NCBI RefSeq assembly: GCF_000186865.1
Contig: NW_008705561.1
Span: forward strand, 1,133,559 to 1,197,558
Source: Aureococcus anophagefferens
Lineage: Eukaryota; Sar; Pelagophyceae; Pelagomonadales; Pelagomonadaceae
Direction: 5' to 3'
Length of the DNA stretch: 64,000 nucleotides
Numbering within the stretch: position 1 is the stretch's first letter; each line of letters starts with the position of its first letter. Below, in pieces: positions 1 through 9,336 of this stretch. The notes under the pieces are model-generated. The model was not told where the DNA came from, searched no databases, and worked only from the letters and a program-made list of their open reading frames with translations. Made by a program: the position numbers and the translations under genes.

Positions 1-1
1 G

Positions 2-3000
2 GACTGCGACAGCGGCTACTGCGATTCCGGTTTATGCGCGTACCCGCCGCTGACCTGCGCGTCGAACTGCACGGGCCAGGGCTTCTGCGTCTTCGTCGAC
101 AAGACCGCGGCCTACGCGGAGCTGCCCGAGGGCCTGGCGTGCACCGTGGCCGACGCGAGCTGGTGCCAGACGAAGTGCGTCTGCGACGCGGGGTGGTACG
201 GCGACGCGTGCGAGTACGACGAGGCCGAGTACGACGAGCGCCTGTCGCTGACGACGACGCTGCTCTCGGGCCTCGCCGGCGGCATGACGGGCCAGGACAG
301 CGACGCCGTCGCCGCGAACCAGGCGAGCTCGAGCCTGGGGCTGCTGACGTCGCGGCCGTGCGAGATGGCCGAGAGCGGCTCCGTAGGCGACGCGCAGTCG
401 GCGACGCTCACGCTCGCGTCCGACGCGACGACGGAGGGCCTGGTGGACGGCACGGCGGACGCGCTCGTCGCGTCGCTGTCGTCCTACGTCGACGCGGACG
501 CGTGCCCCGAGACGCCGCTCCGGCGGCGGCGGCTGACGGCCGTGCGCCACCTGCGGAGCGGCCGCCGGCTGACGACGTCGTCCGGCGGCGACGCGACGAC
601 GGGCACGGTCATGGCGAGCGCGACGGACGACGTCACCGAGGCCATGCTCCTCTCCGCGGTCCCGGGCGAGTCGCCGGTCACGGCGGTGTCCGAGAACCTG
701 AAGCTCGGCGGCCGGCGCCTCGACGCCGACGCGCCCGAGGGCGAGGCCCTCGCCGCGCCGCTCACGGCCGCGGAGATGGCCGCGGGCGTCCAGGCCGCGC
801 AGATGGCGCTGCCCCAGACGTCCGCGGAGGAGACGGCGAACGCGACGGCCGTGGACATGCAGCTCGCCCAGTACGGCGCCAACGTCGTCGGCTCCTCCGG
901 CGCGAACGCGACGTCCCTCAACTTCACGACGACGCCCATCCGCACGGCCGTCTTCGCCACCGTCGGCGGCCGGCGGCGCCGGTTGAGCCGCGCGGGCGCG
1001 TTCGGCGACGCGCGGCGGCGCCTCGCCAAGTCCAAGGGCTCGTCGGCCGGCGTCGGCGGCGGCAATTCGGGCCAGTCGGCGAGCGCCGCGGGGAACCTGA
1101 ATTCCCTGAACCTCGACATGGACGGGTCCTACGTCTTCGTCCTCCGCCGCGACAAGGCGCTCGATTCGTGGCGGGGCACGAACGAGAGCTACTTCCTCCA
1201 GTGCGCGGAGGGCGACCTGGACCAGCGCTGGGGCGTCGACAAGTGGACGGGCCGGGAGAACGCGACGTGCAGCGGCGCCGCGGAGCCCATCAGCCTCGTG
1301 TGCGCGGGCACCTACGACGAGCTCACGGTGAACTGCACCGTCAACACCGTGGACCAGTGCCTCACGTACGACGAGTCGCTCGACTACTGGGACGCGGACC
1401 TCTGCGCCGCGGACATCGACCGGTCCAACGACGTCAACATCACCTGCGTCTGCCCCTACATCCCGCCGTCGACGTCCTTCGACATGTCCGCGAGCACCGA
1501 GGCCGTCGCGGGCTACTACGCGTCGATGATGGCCGACGGCCTGTCCCCGGAAGTCTTCACGAAGAACCTGTTGCTGGTCTACACCTACGCCGTCATCTTC
1601 GGCCTCACCGCCGTTTTCCTGGCCTACGCGGTCTGGGCGGACAGGAAGGACGCCGCCGCGAACGCCGCCGAGGTCGCGCCGGCGGCGGACGAGGCGCCGC
1701 TGCGGCTCGGCGACCAGCACGACTTCGTCGAGGAGTCCATGGAGGAGGTCGTCGTCGAGAACTGGGGCTACAAGTGGTACCTCGCGATCCTCGACAACCA
1801 CCTCCACCTCGCGTGGCTCTGGTTCGACGAGGCCGAGCCGCGGTGGCTCCGCGTCTTGCTGCTGCCCCTGGACTGGGTCACGGTCATGTTCGCCGAGGCC
1901 GTGGGGGGCTCCTACGCCTACCCGACGGGCCTCTGCGACCAGGACAAGTTCCACAAGGACCCCGACGCCTGCGAGGGCATCCGCCACCCGTACACGAAGG
2001 ACGAGCAGGTCTGCCGCTTCAACCTGCTCACGGAGCAGTGCACCTACGTGCCGCCGGACACGGGGGGCGCCTGGCTCGACGGGTCCATGATCCAGGTCGT
2101 CATCCTCACGACGTTCATCATCGTGCCGACGGTCAAGTTCTTCGAGTGGTGCTTCAACAACTACCTCCTCGCGCCCACGCGGCAGCCCGGCGCCGCCGTC
2201 GCGCCGAGCGACGCATCCCCGGAGAAGAAGCAGGCGCCGAAGCTCCGCGCGTCGGGCAGGAAGCTCCTCGTGGAAGCTCCCGCCAAGGACGCCGAGGCGC
2301 CGAGCCGCGCGTCGGCCGCGGCCGCGACCGGCGCGGCGAGCATCCGCGAGTCCAAGGTCGCGCTCGAGGCCGCGAAGCAGGCCGACTTCGACGCGCTGGC
2401 GGCGTCCATGGGCCGGCACCTCGATGCCGTGGAGCTCGCGTTGGCCAAGCGGGCGCGGCGGCCCCTCGCGCCCGGGAGCGTGAAGCGAGCGGCGAACATG
2501 GACGAGGACTGGTTCGACGCGGCGCGCGCCGCGTGCGTGCCCTTCGTGCTCGCCGTGCTCGCGCGCTTCCAGGAGCTCGACGACGCCATCGACGACGCGG
2601 CCCGGGACGCGAGCGACGCCAAGCAGTCGCAGAAGCTCGCGCGGCAGCTCAAACGCGTGCGGAGGAAGCTGGCCTCGGACTACCCGGGCCGCGATAAGGT
2701 CGGCGACGGCGTCTTCGTCAAGGCCTGCTACCGCGCGTGCCTGCGGCTCCACGCCCAGGCCTGCGAGTGGGAGCCCATCTTGCTGAACTGCGCAACCACT
2801 AAAGACTGCGAGAAGCAGATGCTCGTCTTCACGCGGCTCGAGGTCCTGGACCCGGTGCAGGACGCGCTCTACCGCCAGCTCTACGAGGTCGACTTCTCCG
2901 CCGAGGAGGAGGCCGAGCCCGTGGAGCGCTGGCAGAAGGCCGCCTGCGCCATCGCCCTCTTCTTCCTGGCCATCTACCTCATGTGGTGGACGCTCGCGTA

Positions 3001-4042
3001 CACGCTGAGCGTGCGGAACACGCCCGGCGCGGGCGCGTCGGCCGTGCGGCTCTGGTGGCGCATGACCATGTTCGCCCAGATCATCACCATCGTCGTCTTC
3101 GAGCCCCTGGAGATTTTGGTGCTCAACGTCTTCCTGCCCGGCGCGCTGAGCCCCGTCATGAAGCACAAGGGCGATCCCGCGGCGACGGTCGACTTCCCCT
3201 ACCGGACGCCGCTCGCGGACCGGGCCTCGGCGTTGTTGCTGCGCCGCCACCCGGCCAAGGCGCCGGCCATGGCGAGCCGCATCGACTACCGCGACGCGTC
3301 GTCGGCGCTCCGGGACCGGCGGACGACCGTGCGGAACCGCGCGCGCCGCGAGGCCGTGCTCTCCAACACGGCGACGGGCACGCGGCTCGCGCTCGAGAGC
3401 TTCGCCGCCGACGGCCGCCACAAGGAGGAGAACCGGCAATTCCGCGCGCGCTGCGCGCGCTGGGATCCCGCGGAGATCGAGAGCATCTCGAACCGGACGC
3501 TCTTCTGGCGCCAGCCCCTCTACGCGGCCGTCTTCGCCGTGGCCGCGGGCGTCCTCATCATCCTCCAGGAGGACGTCCAGGGGGCGGTCATCGACGAGAT
3601 GCTCGTCTGCGTCGTGGGCGTCTTCTTCCTCATCCCGGACATCACGCTCCCGAAGACGTTCTGGGGCACGCTGGGCCTGCACGCGGGCTTCATGATGTTC
3701 CTGTTCGTGGCGCTGCTGAACCCGATCCGCTGCCTCTGCCGCAAGAAGAAGAAGAAGGAGACCGGCCGCAAGCGCCGCGCGAGCGACGCGAAGAACTCGC
3801 CGCGGACGGAGGCCGTGCTCAGGGCGGCGGGCGTGGACGTCGGCGCGGGCGACCTGGGGGTCTCGCGCGAGTTCGTCGACTGGGCCGCCGCGCGCAAGAT
3901 CACGCCCCTGCAGCGCCGCGTCCGCGACATCAAGGCGAAGCGGGCCAACGCCGTGACGCCGAAGACGCGGCCGTCGGCGCGGCCCGAGGAGGCCAAGGAC
4001 CCCGTGGAGCCCATGCCCGAGGTACCCGAGGCGCAGGAGTAG
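2..4042 (+). CDS. EGF-like multi-pass membrane protein, 5' partial
   Basis: The frame is open from the first bases of the window, so the N-terminus lies outside it; the first in-frame ATG is at 146. The first ~75 residues are Cys-rich and EGF-like, with closely spaced Cys pairs ending in a C-x-C-x(3)-W-Y-G-x(2)-C pattern. A long Ser/Thr/Ala-rich ectodomain with several N-x-S/T sites follows, then a second Cys cluster (about 1250-1460). About seven hydrophobic segments come next, starting near 1567, 1850, 2090, 2940, 3060, 3520 and 3590. Charged loops separate them, and the Lys/Arg-rich tail suggests a cytoplasmic C-terminus. No intron is needed. I do not recognise the family. The ectodomain-plus-membrane layout recalls large algal adhesion or receptor-like proteins, but no diagnostic motif was found. 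Confidence 0.8.
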   Translation, partial: DCDSGYCDSGLCAYPPLTCASNCTGQGFCVFVDKTAAYAELPEGLACTVADASWCQTKCVCDAGWYGDACEYDEAEYDERLSLTTTLLSGLAGGMTGQDSDAVAANQASSSLGLLTSRPCEMAESGSVGDAQSATLTLASDATTEGLVDGTADALVASLSSYVDADACPETPLRRRRLTAVRHLRSGRRLTTSSGGDATTGTVMASATDDVTEAMLLSAVPGESPVTAVSENLKLGGRRLDADAPEGEALAAPLTAAEMAAGVQAAQMALPQTSAEETANATAVDMQLAQYGANVVGSSGANATSLNFTTTPIRTAVFATVGGRRRRLSRAGAFGDARRRLAKSKGSSAGVGGGNSGQSASAAGNLNSLNLDMDGSYVFVLRRDKALDSWRGTNESYFLQCAEGDLDQRWGVDKWTGRENATCSGAAEPISLVCAGTYDELTVNCTVNTVDQCLTYDESLDYWDADLCAADIDRSNDVNITCVCPYIPPSTSFDMSASTEAVAGYYASMMADGLSPEVFTKNLLLVYTYAVIFGLTAVFLAYAVWADRKDAAANAAEVAPAADEAPLRLGDQHDFVEESMEEVVVENWGYKWYLAILDNHLHLAWLWFDEAEPRWLRVLLLPLDWVTVMFAEAVGGSYAYPTGLCDQDKFHKDPDACEGIRHPYTKDEQVCRFNLLTEQCTYVPPDTGGAWLDGSMIQVVILTTFIIVPTVKFFEWCFNNYLLAPTRQPGAAVAPSDASPEKKQAPKLRASGRKLLVEAPAKDAEAPSRASAAAATGAASIRESKVALEAAKQADFDALAASMGRHLDAVELALAKRARRPLAPGSVKRAANMDEDWFDAARAACVPFVLAVLARFQELDDAIDDAARDASDAKQSQKLARQLKRVRRKLASDYPGRDKVGDGVFVKACYRACLRLHAQACEWEPILLNCATTKDCEKQMLVFTRLEVLDPVQDALYRQLYEVDFSAEEEAEPVERWQKAACAIALFFLAIYLMWWTLAYTLSVRNTPGAGASAVRLWWRMTMFAQIITIVVFEPLEILVLNVFLPGALSPVMKHKGDPAATVDFPYRTPLADRASALLLRRHPAKAPAMASRIDYRDASSALRDRRTTVRNRARREAVLSNTATGTRLALESFAADGRHKEENRQFRARCARWDPAEIESISNRTLFWRQPLYAAVFAVAAGVLIILQEDVQGAVIDEMLVCVVGVFFLIPDITLPKTFWGTLGLHAGFMMFLFVALLNPIRCLCRKKKKKETGRKRRASDAKNSPRTEAVLRAAGVDVGAGDLGVSREFVDWAAARKITPLQRRVRDIKAKRANAVTPKTRPSARPEEAKDPVEPMPEVPEAQE

Positions 4043-4056
4043 CCCCCATTGCAACA

Positions 4057-4881
4057 CTAAGATGACTCCCGAACGACCGTGACGAAGCGGAACGCGTGGA
4101 CCTCGCGCGGCGCGTCGTCCGCCGCGACGCGGAGCTCGAGGACCTCCTCCGAGACGCCCAGGCCCCGGCTCCGGAGCAGCGCGGCGGCCGCCGCGAGCGG
4201 CCGGCGCAGCGCGGCGGAGCAGAGCACCGCGCGGCCGCCCGGTGTGAGCCGCCGCGGGAGCTCGTCCGCGAGCGCGGCCGCGTCCTCGGCCCGGTACGCG
4301 ATCTCCGCGCCGAGCACGAGGTCCGCGGGCGCCGGCGGCGCGTAGGCCGCGCCCGCGACGCTGTCGAAGCCGCCGGCGCCGGACCCGTAGGCGTGGCCGG
4401 CGACGGTCGCCGCGGCGCCGCAGCGCGCGGCGGCCGCGCGGATCGCCGGCAGCAGCTCCGCGGCGCCGTCCGTGAGGGTGACGCGCGCGCTGGGCAGCGC
4501 GCGCGCGGCGTAGCAGCCGGGGAGGGCCGTCCCTCCGCAGCCGAGCTCGACGACGGACGCCGCGCCGGCGAGGCCGCCGCCGTGGAGCCGCAGCGAGAGC
4601 GCGATCGCTCCGGGCCAGAGCGCGTGGCCCGTGCCGGAGCCGCGCGCCGTCGGCCGCAGCTCCTGGACGTCGAGGCTCGGGCCGCCGGCGTAGGCGAGCC
4701 TCTTCGCGACGATGTCGCCCGAGGCATGGAGCACGTCGCAGCGACACGAGGCGATCTCCGCGCCGTCGGCGCCGACGAGCGCGTAGGTCGCGGACCGCCA
4801 GGCGTAGATGCCGCTCGGGCCGTGCGACGGCGCGGCGTTCGTGTACGTCTCGCTCATGGGAAGCGCGAGCAGGCTGCTCAT
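4057..4881 (-). CDS. METTL21-like (Methyltransf_16) protein methyltransferase
   Basis: Predicted SAM-dependent methyltransferase of about 274 residues. Motif I is readable as VVELGCGGTALPG, followed by an acidic post-I position (VTLTDGA). A later hydrophobic strand with DLVLGAEIAYR occupies the motif IV position, which in lysine methyltransferases of this family carries D/E-x-x-Y/F. These features fit the Methyltransf_16 group that methylates lysines in chaperones and translation factors; the substrate here is unknown. Other possible starts are an in-frame ATG at 4962 (301 aa) and one at 4857. I chose 4881 because the protein becomes family-like soon after it. The gene converges on the membrane protein with 14 bp between the stop codons. 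No intron is needed. Confidence 0.75.
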   Translation of the reverse strand: MSSLLALPMSETYTNAAPSHGPSGIYAWRSATYALVGADGAEIASCRCDVLHASGDIVAKRLAYAGGPSLDVQELRPTARGSGTGHALWPGAIALSLRLHGGGLAGAASVVELGCGGTALPGCYAARALPSARVTLTDGAAELLPAIRAAAARCGAAATVAGHAYGSGAGGFDSVAGAAYAPPAPADLVLGAEIAYRAEDAAALADELPRRLTPGGRAVLCSAALRRPLAAAAALLRSRGLGVSEEVLELRVAADDAPREVHAFRFVTVVRESS

Positions 4882-5038
4882 GGTCTTTGCGGGCAGCCCC
4901 AAATCACAGAAGCATCGATTCGATCGGGAGCCAGGCAACGATGCCTTTGACATTGACGACACTTTAGACCTGGGTATGATGTGCTAGCGCTGCCATCGTC
5001 TCGGAGAGCTGCCCCGCGCTCCCGGCGGCGCCCACGTT

Positions 5039-5602
5039 ATGGCCGCGGACCAGTCCGCGAGGCAGCCCCTGCCGGCGGCGACGCTGCTCTTCGACCCCGA
5101 GCTCCATGCGGCGCCCGCCGTGCGCATCCGGCGGACGCGCGGGCCCTACATGGACAAGATCACGACCATGACGCACCTGCCGCACCCCGACACGGCCGTC
5201 TGGCGGCGTCTGAAGAACGTGCCGCGCGTCATCCCGGACCTGAGCCACACGGGCCTCATGAGCGAGATGTCGGCGCCGACGCCCGCCTTCATGCGGCCCG
5301 ACGGCCGCATGACGTCGGACCTGCGGAACACGATCAAGGAGCGCGTCCGCGCGCTGCCGGACATCAAGCCCAACCGCGACATGGCGGCGCGGGACAAGAA
5401 GCGCATCCAGCAGGCGTCCCTGGGCCAGCTCTACAGCGAGGAGAACTACACCAACTACACGCACAGGGCCGACGACGACGACGACGAGCAGACGCTCGAG
5501 GAGTCGGTCTTCGAGCCGTCCGTCGAGCCGGGCAAGCGCACGAAGAAGCCCTACTCGACGGCCTCCCTCGCGACGCTCATGCTCGAGGCCGAATACGGGT
5601 GA
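5039..5602 (+). CDS. Conserved-looking protein of unknown function
   Basis: A 187-residue protein beginning at an ATG. It is basic and Pro/Met-rich in the first half (MDKITTMTHLPHPDTAVWRR region), has an acidic run of six Asp near residue 143, and ends in LATLMLEAEYG. No signal peptide, membrane segment or catalytic motif is visible, and I do not recognise the family. It lies divergently from the methyltransferase gene, about 160 bp from that gene's start, and converges on the acid phosphatase gene with 71 bp between stops. Its non-repetitive composition, unlike the Arg/Ala-rich shadow frames around it, is the main reason to call it real. Confidence 0.6.
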   Translation: MAADQSARQPLPAATLLFDPELHAAPAVRIRRTRGPYMDKITTMTHLPHPDTAVWRRLKNVPRVIPDLSHTGLMSEMSAPTPAFMRPDGRMTSDLRNTIKERVRALPDIKPNRDMAARDKKRIQQASLGQLYSEENYTNYTHRADDDDDEQTLEESVFEPSVEPGKRTKKPYSTASLATLMLEAEYG

Positions 5603-5673
5603 GAGGCGAGGTGCGCCTCGCTCATCGTAACGTGTCCCGCCGCGCGCGCCGCGGCCGCGCGCCCGGACGCCGG

Positions 5674-7196
5674 CTAGCGGACGAGGACGAAGGCGTCGAT
5701 GACGGTCGAGTTCGTGTTGAGGCGCTGCTTCAGGGAGAAGTGGGTCCTGTTGACGACGATGTCGGAGTAGGACCACTCCGAGGACCGCGCCGCGTCCCAG
5801 GGCGCCTCGGGGCCGAAGGGGTCCTTCGAGTAGGCGCCGCCCGCGCCCGTGAGCACGTGCACGGGCTTGCCCGGCCTGTCGTAGGACGTCGTCCAGGACC
5901 CGTTGAGCATGGGGTAGAGCCGCTCGTAGTTGTGCTCGTGGCCCGTCAGGTAGACCTGGATCTCGTACTTGTCCATGAGGGGCTCGAGCGCGTAGAGCCG
6001 CGACCCGTCGGCCGTCGACCGGACGCCGTTCCGCATCGAGTCCGCGCAGCCGCAGGGGAAGGCCTCGCCGACGGGCCCGCGCCAGGGCGGCGGCTCGACG
6101 CCCGCCGCGCGGAAGCCGGCGCCGTAGCCCGGCGGCTCCGGCGCGTCCGCGGGCGCGTCGTCGGGCATCTTGGGCCAGCCGAGCCGCGCCGACGTCTGCG
6201 CGGACGCCGCGGAGCAGTACATGGGCCGGTGGCCGTACAAGATCGTCCAGGGCGTCGCGCTCTTGTCCACGGCTTCGAGGTCCGCGACGAGCCAGTCGTA
6301 CTGCGGCTTGAGCAGCGGCGCGACCTCGTCGAAGCCGTACGCGTCCGTGTCGAGCGCGACGAAGTGGACCGGGCCCAGGTCGAAGGAGTAGTACCGCGAC
6401 GCGTTCGAGTTGACGCGCGCGCGCGTCAGGTTCTGCGCCGCGAAGCGGCCGTTGTAGTTCTGGTAGGTGTAGTTGCAATCGGATTCGTGGTTGCCCGGCG
6501 CCATCATCCAGGGGACGCCCTCCATCTTCGCGATACCTGCGCGGTGCGAACGACGGCGGGGATCGGGGCGCGTAGCGCTTAATGGACGCCGAAGAAGGTA
6601 CCGTCGAGGTAGTTGTCTCCGATGGGCGGGATGTCCAAGTTGTAGGAAATGTCGCCGACGTGGACGCCGAGCGCGATGTCGTCGTGCGCCGCGCAGAGCT
6701 TCTCCATCTCCGGAAACGACGTATAGGATTTGGTTATGGGATCGCCGACGTCGCCCATCGCGAGGAAGTGGAGCGTCGCGTCGGCGCTGGGTGCCTTCGC
6801 CGTTTTGAAGTGGCGCACGGACGACGTCGCGCACGTCGCGGCGCATTCCTCGACGGCGAAGTAGACGTCGGAGTCCTCGGGCAGCCCCGCGAGGTGGACC
6901 ATGTTGAGGCGATGCGTCTCCTCGCCGCCGCAGTAGTCGTAGCGGCTCAGGTCCTCCGTGCGCGAATGCATGAGCGTCGCGTTGGAGGTCGCCTCGTTGG
7001 ACAGCGCGGCCTTCGACAGCCCCCAGCGCACGCGGGAAATCGCCGGCGGGGCATCGACCCAGGCAGAAGAATTTAACAATCGACCCCAGGAGATAACCAT
7101 CTCATTCGGGCTGCCCGTCAGAGTCAGGCGCGGCGAGAAGTCCGCGGCTGCAACCGTGGCCGCGACCGCGACTGCCAATCCATGGATCGCTGCCAT
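5674..7196 (-). CDS. Purple acid phosphatase (secreted metallophosphatase)
   Basis: Two exons, 7196-6602 and 6536-5674, give about 485 residues. The intron (6537-6601, 65 nt) is GT-AG and splits a Gly codon. Motifs appear in the purple acid phosphatase order: GDVGD, GDISYN, GNHES, an ILYGHRP segment in the VxxH position, and GHEHNYER. Together these bind the Fe(III)-metal(II) pair that hydrolyses phosphomonoesters. An N-terminal Fn3-like half precedes the catalytic half, as in plant-type enzymes. The start at 7196 opens directly into a hydrophobic signal peptide (MAAIHGLAVAVAATVAAA), so secretion or lysosome/vacuole targeting is likely. N-x-S/T sites are frequent. Acid phosphatases of algae are often induced by phosphate shortage, but no regulatory site is visible here. 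Confidence 0.92.
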
Positions 7197-7333
7197 GCTC
7201 TCTCTCGCAGACCTCGCGCTCAAATTCCAAGCCAGAATTTGAAGCTCAACAACGACTAATTAGATACTAATTGAGTCATCACGGTTTGCTCCTGCCCAGG
7301 ACTCCAGGGGCTGCCTCACGCGCTGCCCACGAG

Positions 7334-9240
7334 ATGGCTGCGATGGCCGATGTCGAACGCCTTCGGCGAGCTATGGGAGATCTAGCGACTCGGCCGGCCT
7401 TCATGAACGCGCACAAGCAGGACTTCGCCATTCGTCCAGATGAGATCGAAAACATGGTCGCGACGCTCGACGATGAGTTCGCGCAGAAGCAATTCTGCAT
7501 GTCGCTTATGATGCCGACCGGCACGAATCACCCCGTCGGATGCATCGTGTGCGGCAGACGAGCCCTGGCGTCCGCGTCCTACGGCGGGTGCTCCCGGTGT
7601 CGCGGGCGCATGTATTGCAGCGACGTCTGCCAGGACGTCGACTGGACGCTGCACCGCCAGGACTGCGACGAGCGGATGTGCCACCTGAACACGATGCAGG
7701 GCGCGACGGTCAAGTCGATGACGACGGGCGAGCGACGCACGGACGTCGCGCGCGCCATGTGCGAGGACGCGGAGGCGGACCTCGACGAGGGCCGGCGCGC
7801 GCTGGACCGCGGGCGCCTCCAGGACGCGCTCGATACCGTCGAATTCTCCCTGCGCGCGGGCTGGGCCGCGCTGCAACGCGCGCGGCTCGACGAGCTCCGA
7901 GACGTGGACCTCGTCGCGCGCTGCGCGCGCGTGGCGGCCGCGGGGGCGATGGCCATGTCCCGCGTCTTCCTGGAGGTCGCGGAGCTCGAGCTCTACGAGC
8001 GCGGCGCGCGGGGCGCGCCCGACGCGCGGCCCCCGGTGACGCAGAAGCTGCTCAGCCACGGACGCAACCCGTCGCAGCAGTCGCTCATGGGCGCCCTCTA
8101 CTACGCGCGCGAGGTCCGCGTCATCGACCCGACGGCGGCCGTCGACGCGCTCGACCTCGAGGCGCGCGTGCTCGAGCGCCTCGCGGCCACGGGCTGCGAC
8201 GAGACGCCCTACGACGCCGCCCTCCTCCGCGAGCAACGGGCGGCGGTCGTCGAGCTCGTCGCCGAGATCAGGCGCCAGCTGGCGACGTTCGGCCCGTCGA
8301 GCCTCGGCGTCGCGCTCCTCTCCCTCGACGTCGCGGACGACTACACGTGCCTCCGCCTCGAGCAGAAGCGGTTCCACGACGAGCTCCGACCGGCGTCCTG
8401 CATCCGTGACGATCTTTCGAGAGATTTTGACCGGGAAAACGATGAACACGCGTGACCGACGCGCGCGGTAGGCTCCGACGGCGCGACGACTCGCCGTTCC
8501 GCCTCGACGCGCCCGTGCCGCGGAAGAAGGGCCCCGACGCCGGCATCCCGACGACCGAGGACGACTACTGGGGCACGGCGGGCGTGCGAGCGTCGCTCGT
8601 GCCGCTCCTCCGCGGAGGGCAGTGGCTGAGCCTGTCCCTCTTCCGCGGAGACTACCAGCTCTCGAGCCTCTGGCTGCGCCTCGCGGACCTCGACGGCGAC
8701 GTGGACGCGATCAACGTGGGGGCGAACCCGCGGCGCGCCGCGCGGGGCGGCTCCGCCGCCGCGCTCGCAATGAGCGCCAATCTCATCGCGCTGTTCACCT
8801 TCGAGGTGGACCAGAAGGGCATCAAGCTCTCGACCATCGTCTTTGGCGCCGGCCTGCGCGGCCTCCACCCCGACGAAACGACGGAGGAGCCCTTCTACCC
8901 GCGGTCGTGCGAGGCCTCCTACGCGCGCCCGGAGTGGGCCCCCGGCGGCAGGCCCGCCGCGTCCGGGGCGTCGGTCTTCTGGATTGGCGACGCGTGCGCG
9001 CCTTCGAAGCCCGAGCCCGCCAGCGCGCCTTCGAAGCCCGAGCCCGCCAGCGCGCCTTCGAAGCCCGAGCCCGCCAGCGCGCCTTCGGAGCCGGAGCCCG
9101 CCAGCGCGCCTTCGGAGCCCGAGCCCGCCAGCGCGCCTTCGGAGCCGGAGCCCGCAAAGGCGAAGAAGAAGAAGAAGCCTTTCCGTCGGAAGGCGAAGAA
9201 GGCCGCGCCCGCGCCGCCCGCGAGCCCGAGATGGAAGTGA
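7334..9240 (+). CDS. MYND zinc-finger protein with C-terminal Pro-rich repeats
   Basis: Two exons, 7334-8382 and 8472-9240, give 605 residues. The intron between them is an introner (8383-8471). A MYND finger lies near residues 71-112: C-x2-C, C-x2-C, YCSDVCQ, then H-x(3)-C. MYND fingers mediate protein-protein contacts. The middle is helical with no recognised domain. The C-terminus has six copies of a 9-residue Pro/Ala/Ser/Glu repeat followed by a Lys-rich tail. I chose the first true ATG of the frame. The splice is supported because both sides resume one reading frame and the duplicated 8-mer is removed once. It lies head to head with the acid phosphatase gene (137 bp between starts). The first part of the gene is less GC-rich than its neighbours. 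Confidence 0.82.
8383..8471 (+). mobile_element. Introner, family A (89-nt intron, GC-AG)
   Basis: The intron of the MYND gene. The 8-mer GCTCCGAC occurs at 8383-8390 and again at 8472-8479, directly after the TAG acceptor. The first copy supplies the GC donor, and splicing restores one copy and the frame. The interior shares GCGTCCTGC, GTGACGAT, CGAGAGATTTTGACCGGG and a GGTAG end with the other family A copies. Confidence 0.92.
8998..9159 (+). repeat. 27-nt coding minisatellite, six copies
   Basis: Six tandem 27-nt units encode APSKPEPAS-type nonapeptides. The first three have Lys at position 4 and the last three Glu (AAG versus GAG). Units are nearly identical, so the array is young and probably length-polymorphic. 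Confidence 0.9.
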
Positions 9241-9336
9241 CGGGGATCGCGGGAGCCGCTGTGGCGCGAGCCCACTGCCCGAGAGCACCATATGGAGTAG
9301 CCAGACACAGCGGCCTTTAGAGACATCACCACACAC

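Noticed and set aside
32..4747. Minus-strand open frame of about 1570 codons opposite the EGF-like membrane protein
   Set aside because: Arg/Ala/Gly/Pro-rich composition with no domain. Very high GC makes stop codons rare, so long shadow frames are expected opposite real genes here.
8383..8455. Stop at 8455 as the end of the first MYND gene
   Set aside because: That stop lies inside an introner. The flanking 8-bp repeat and the open frame beyond it show that the gene continues to 9240.
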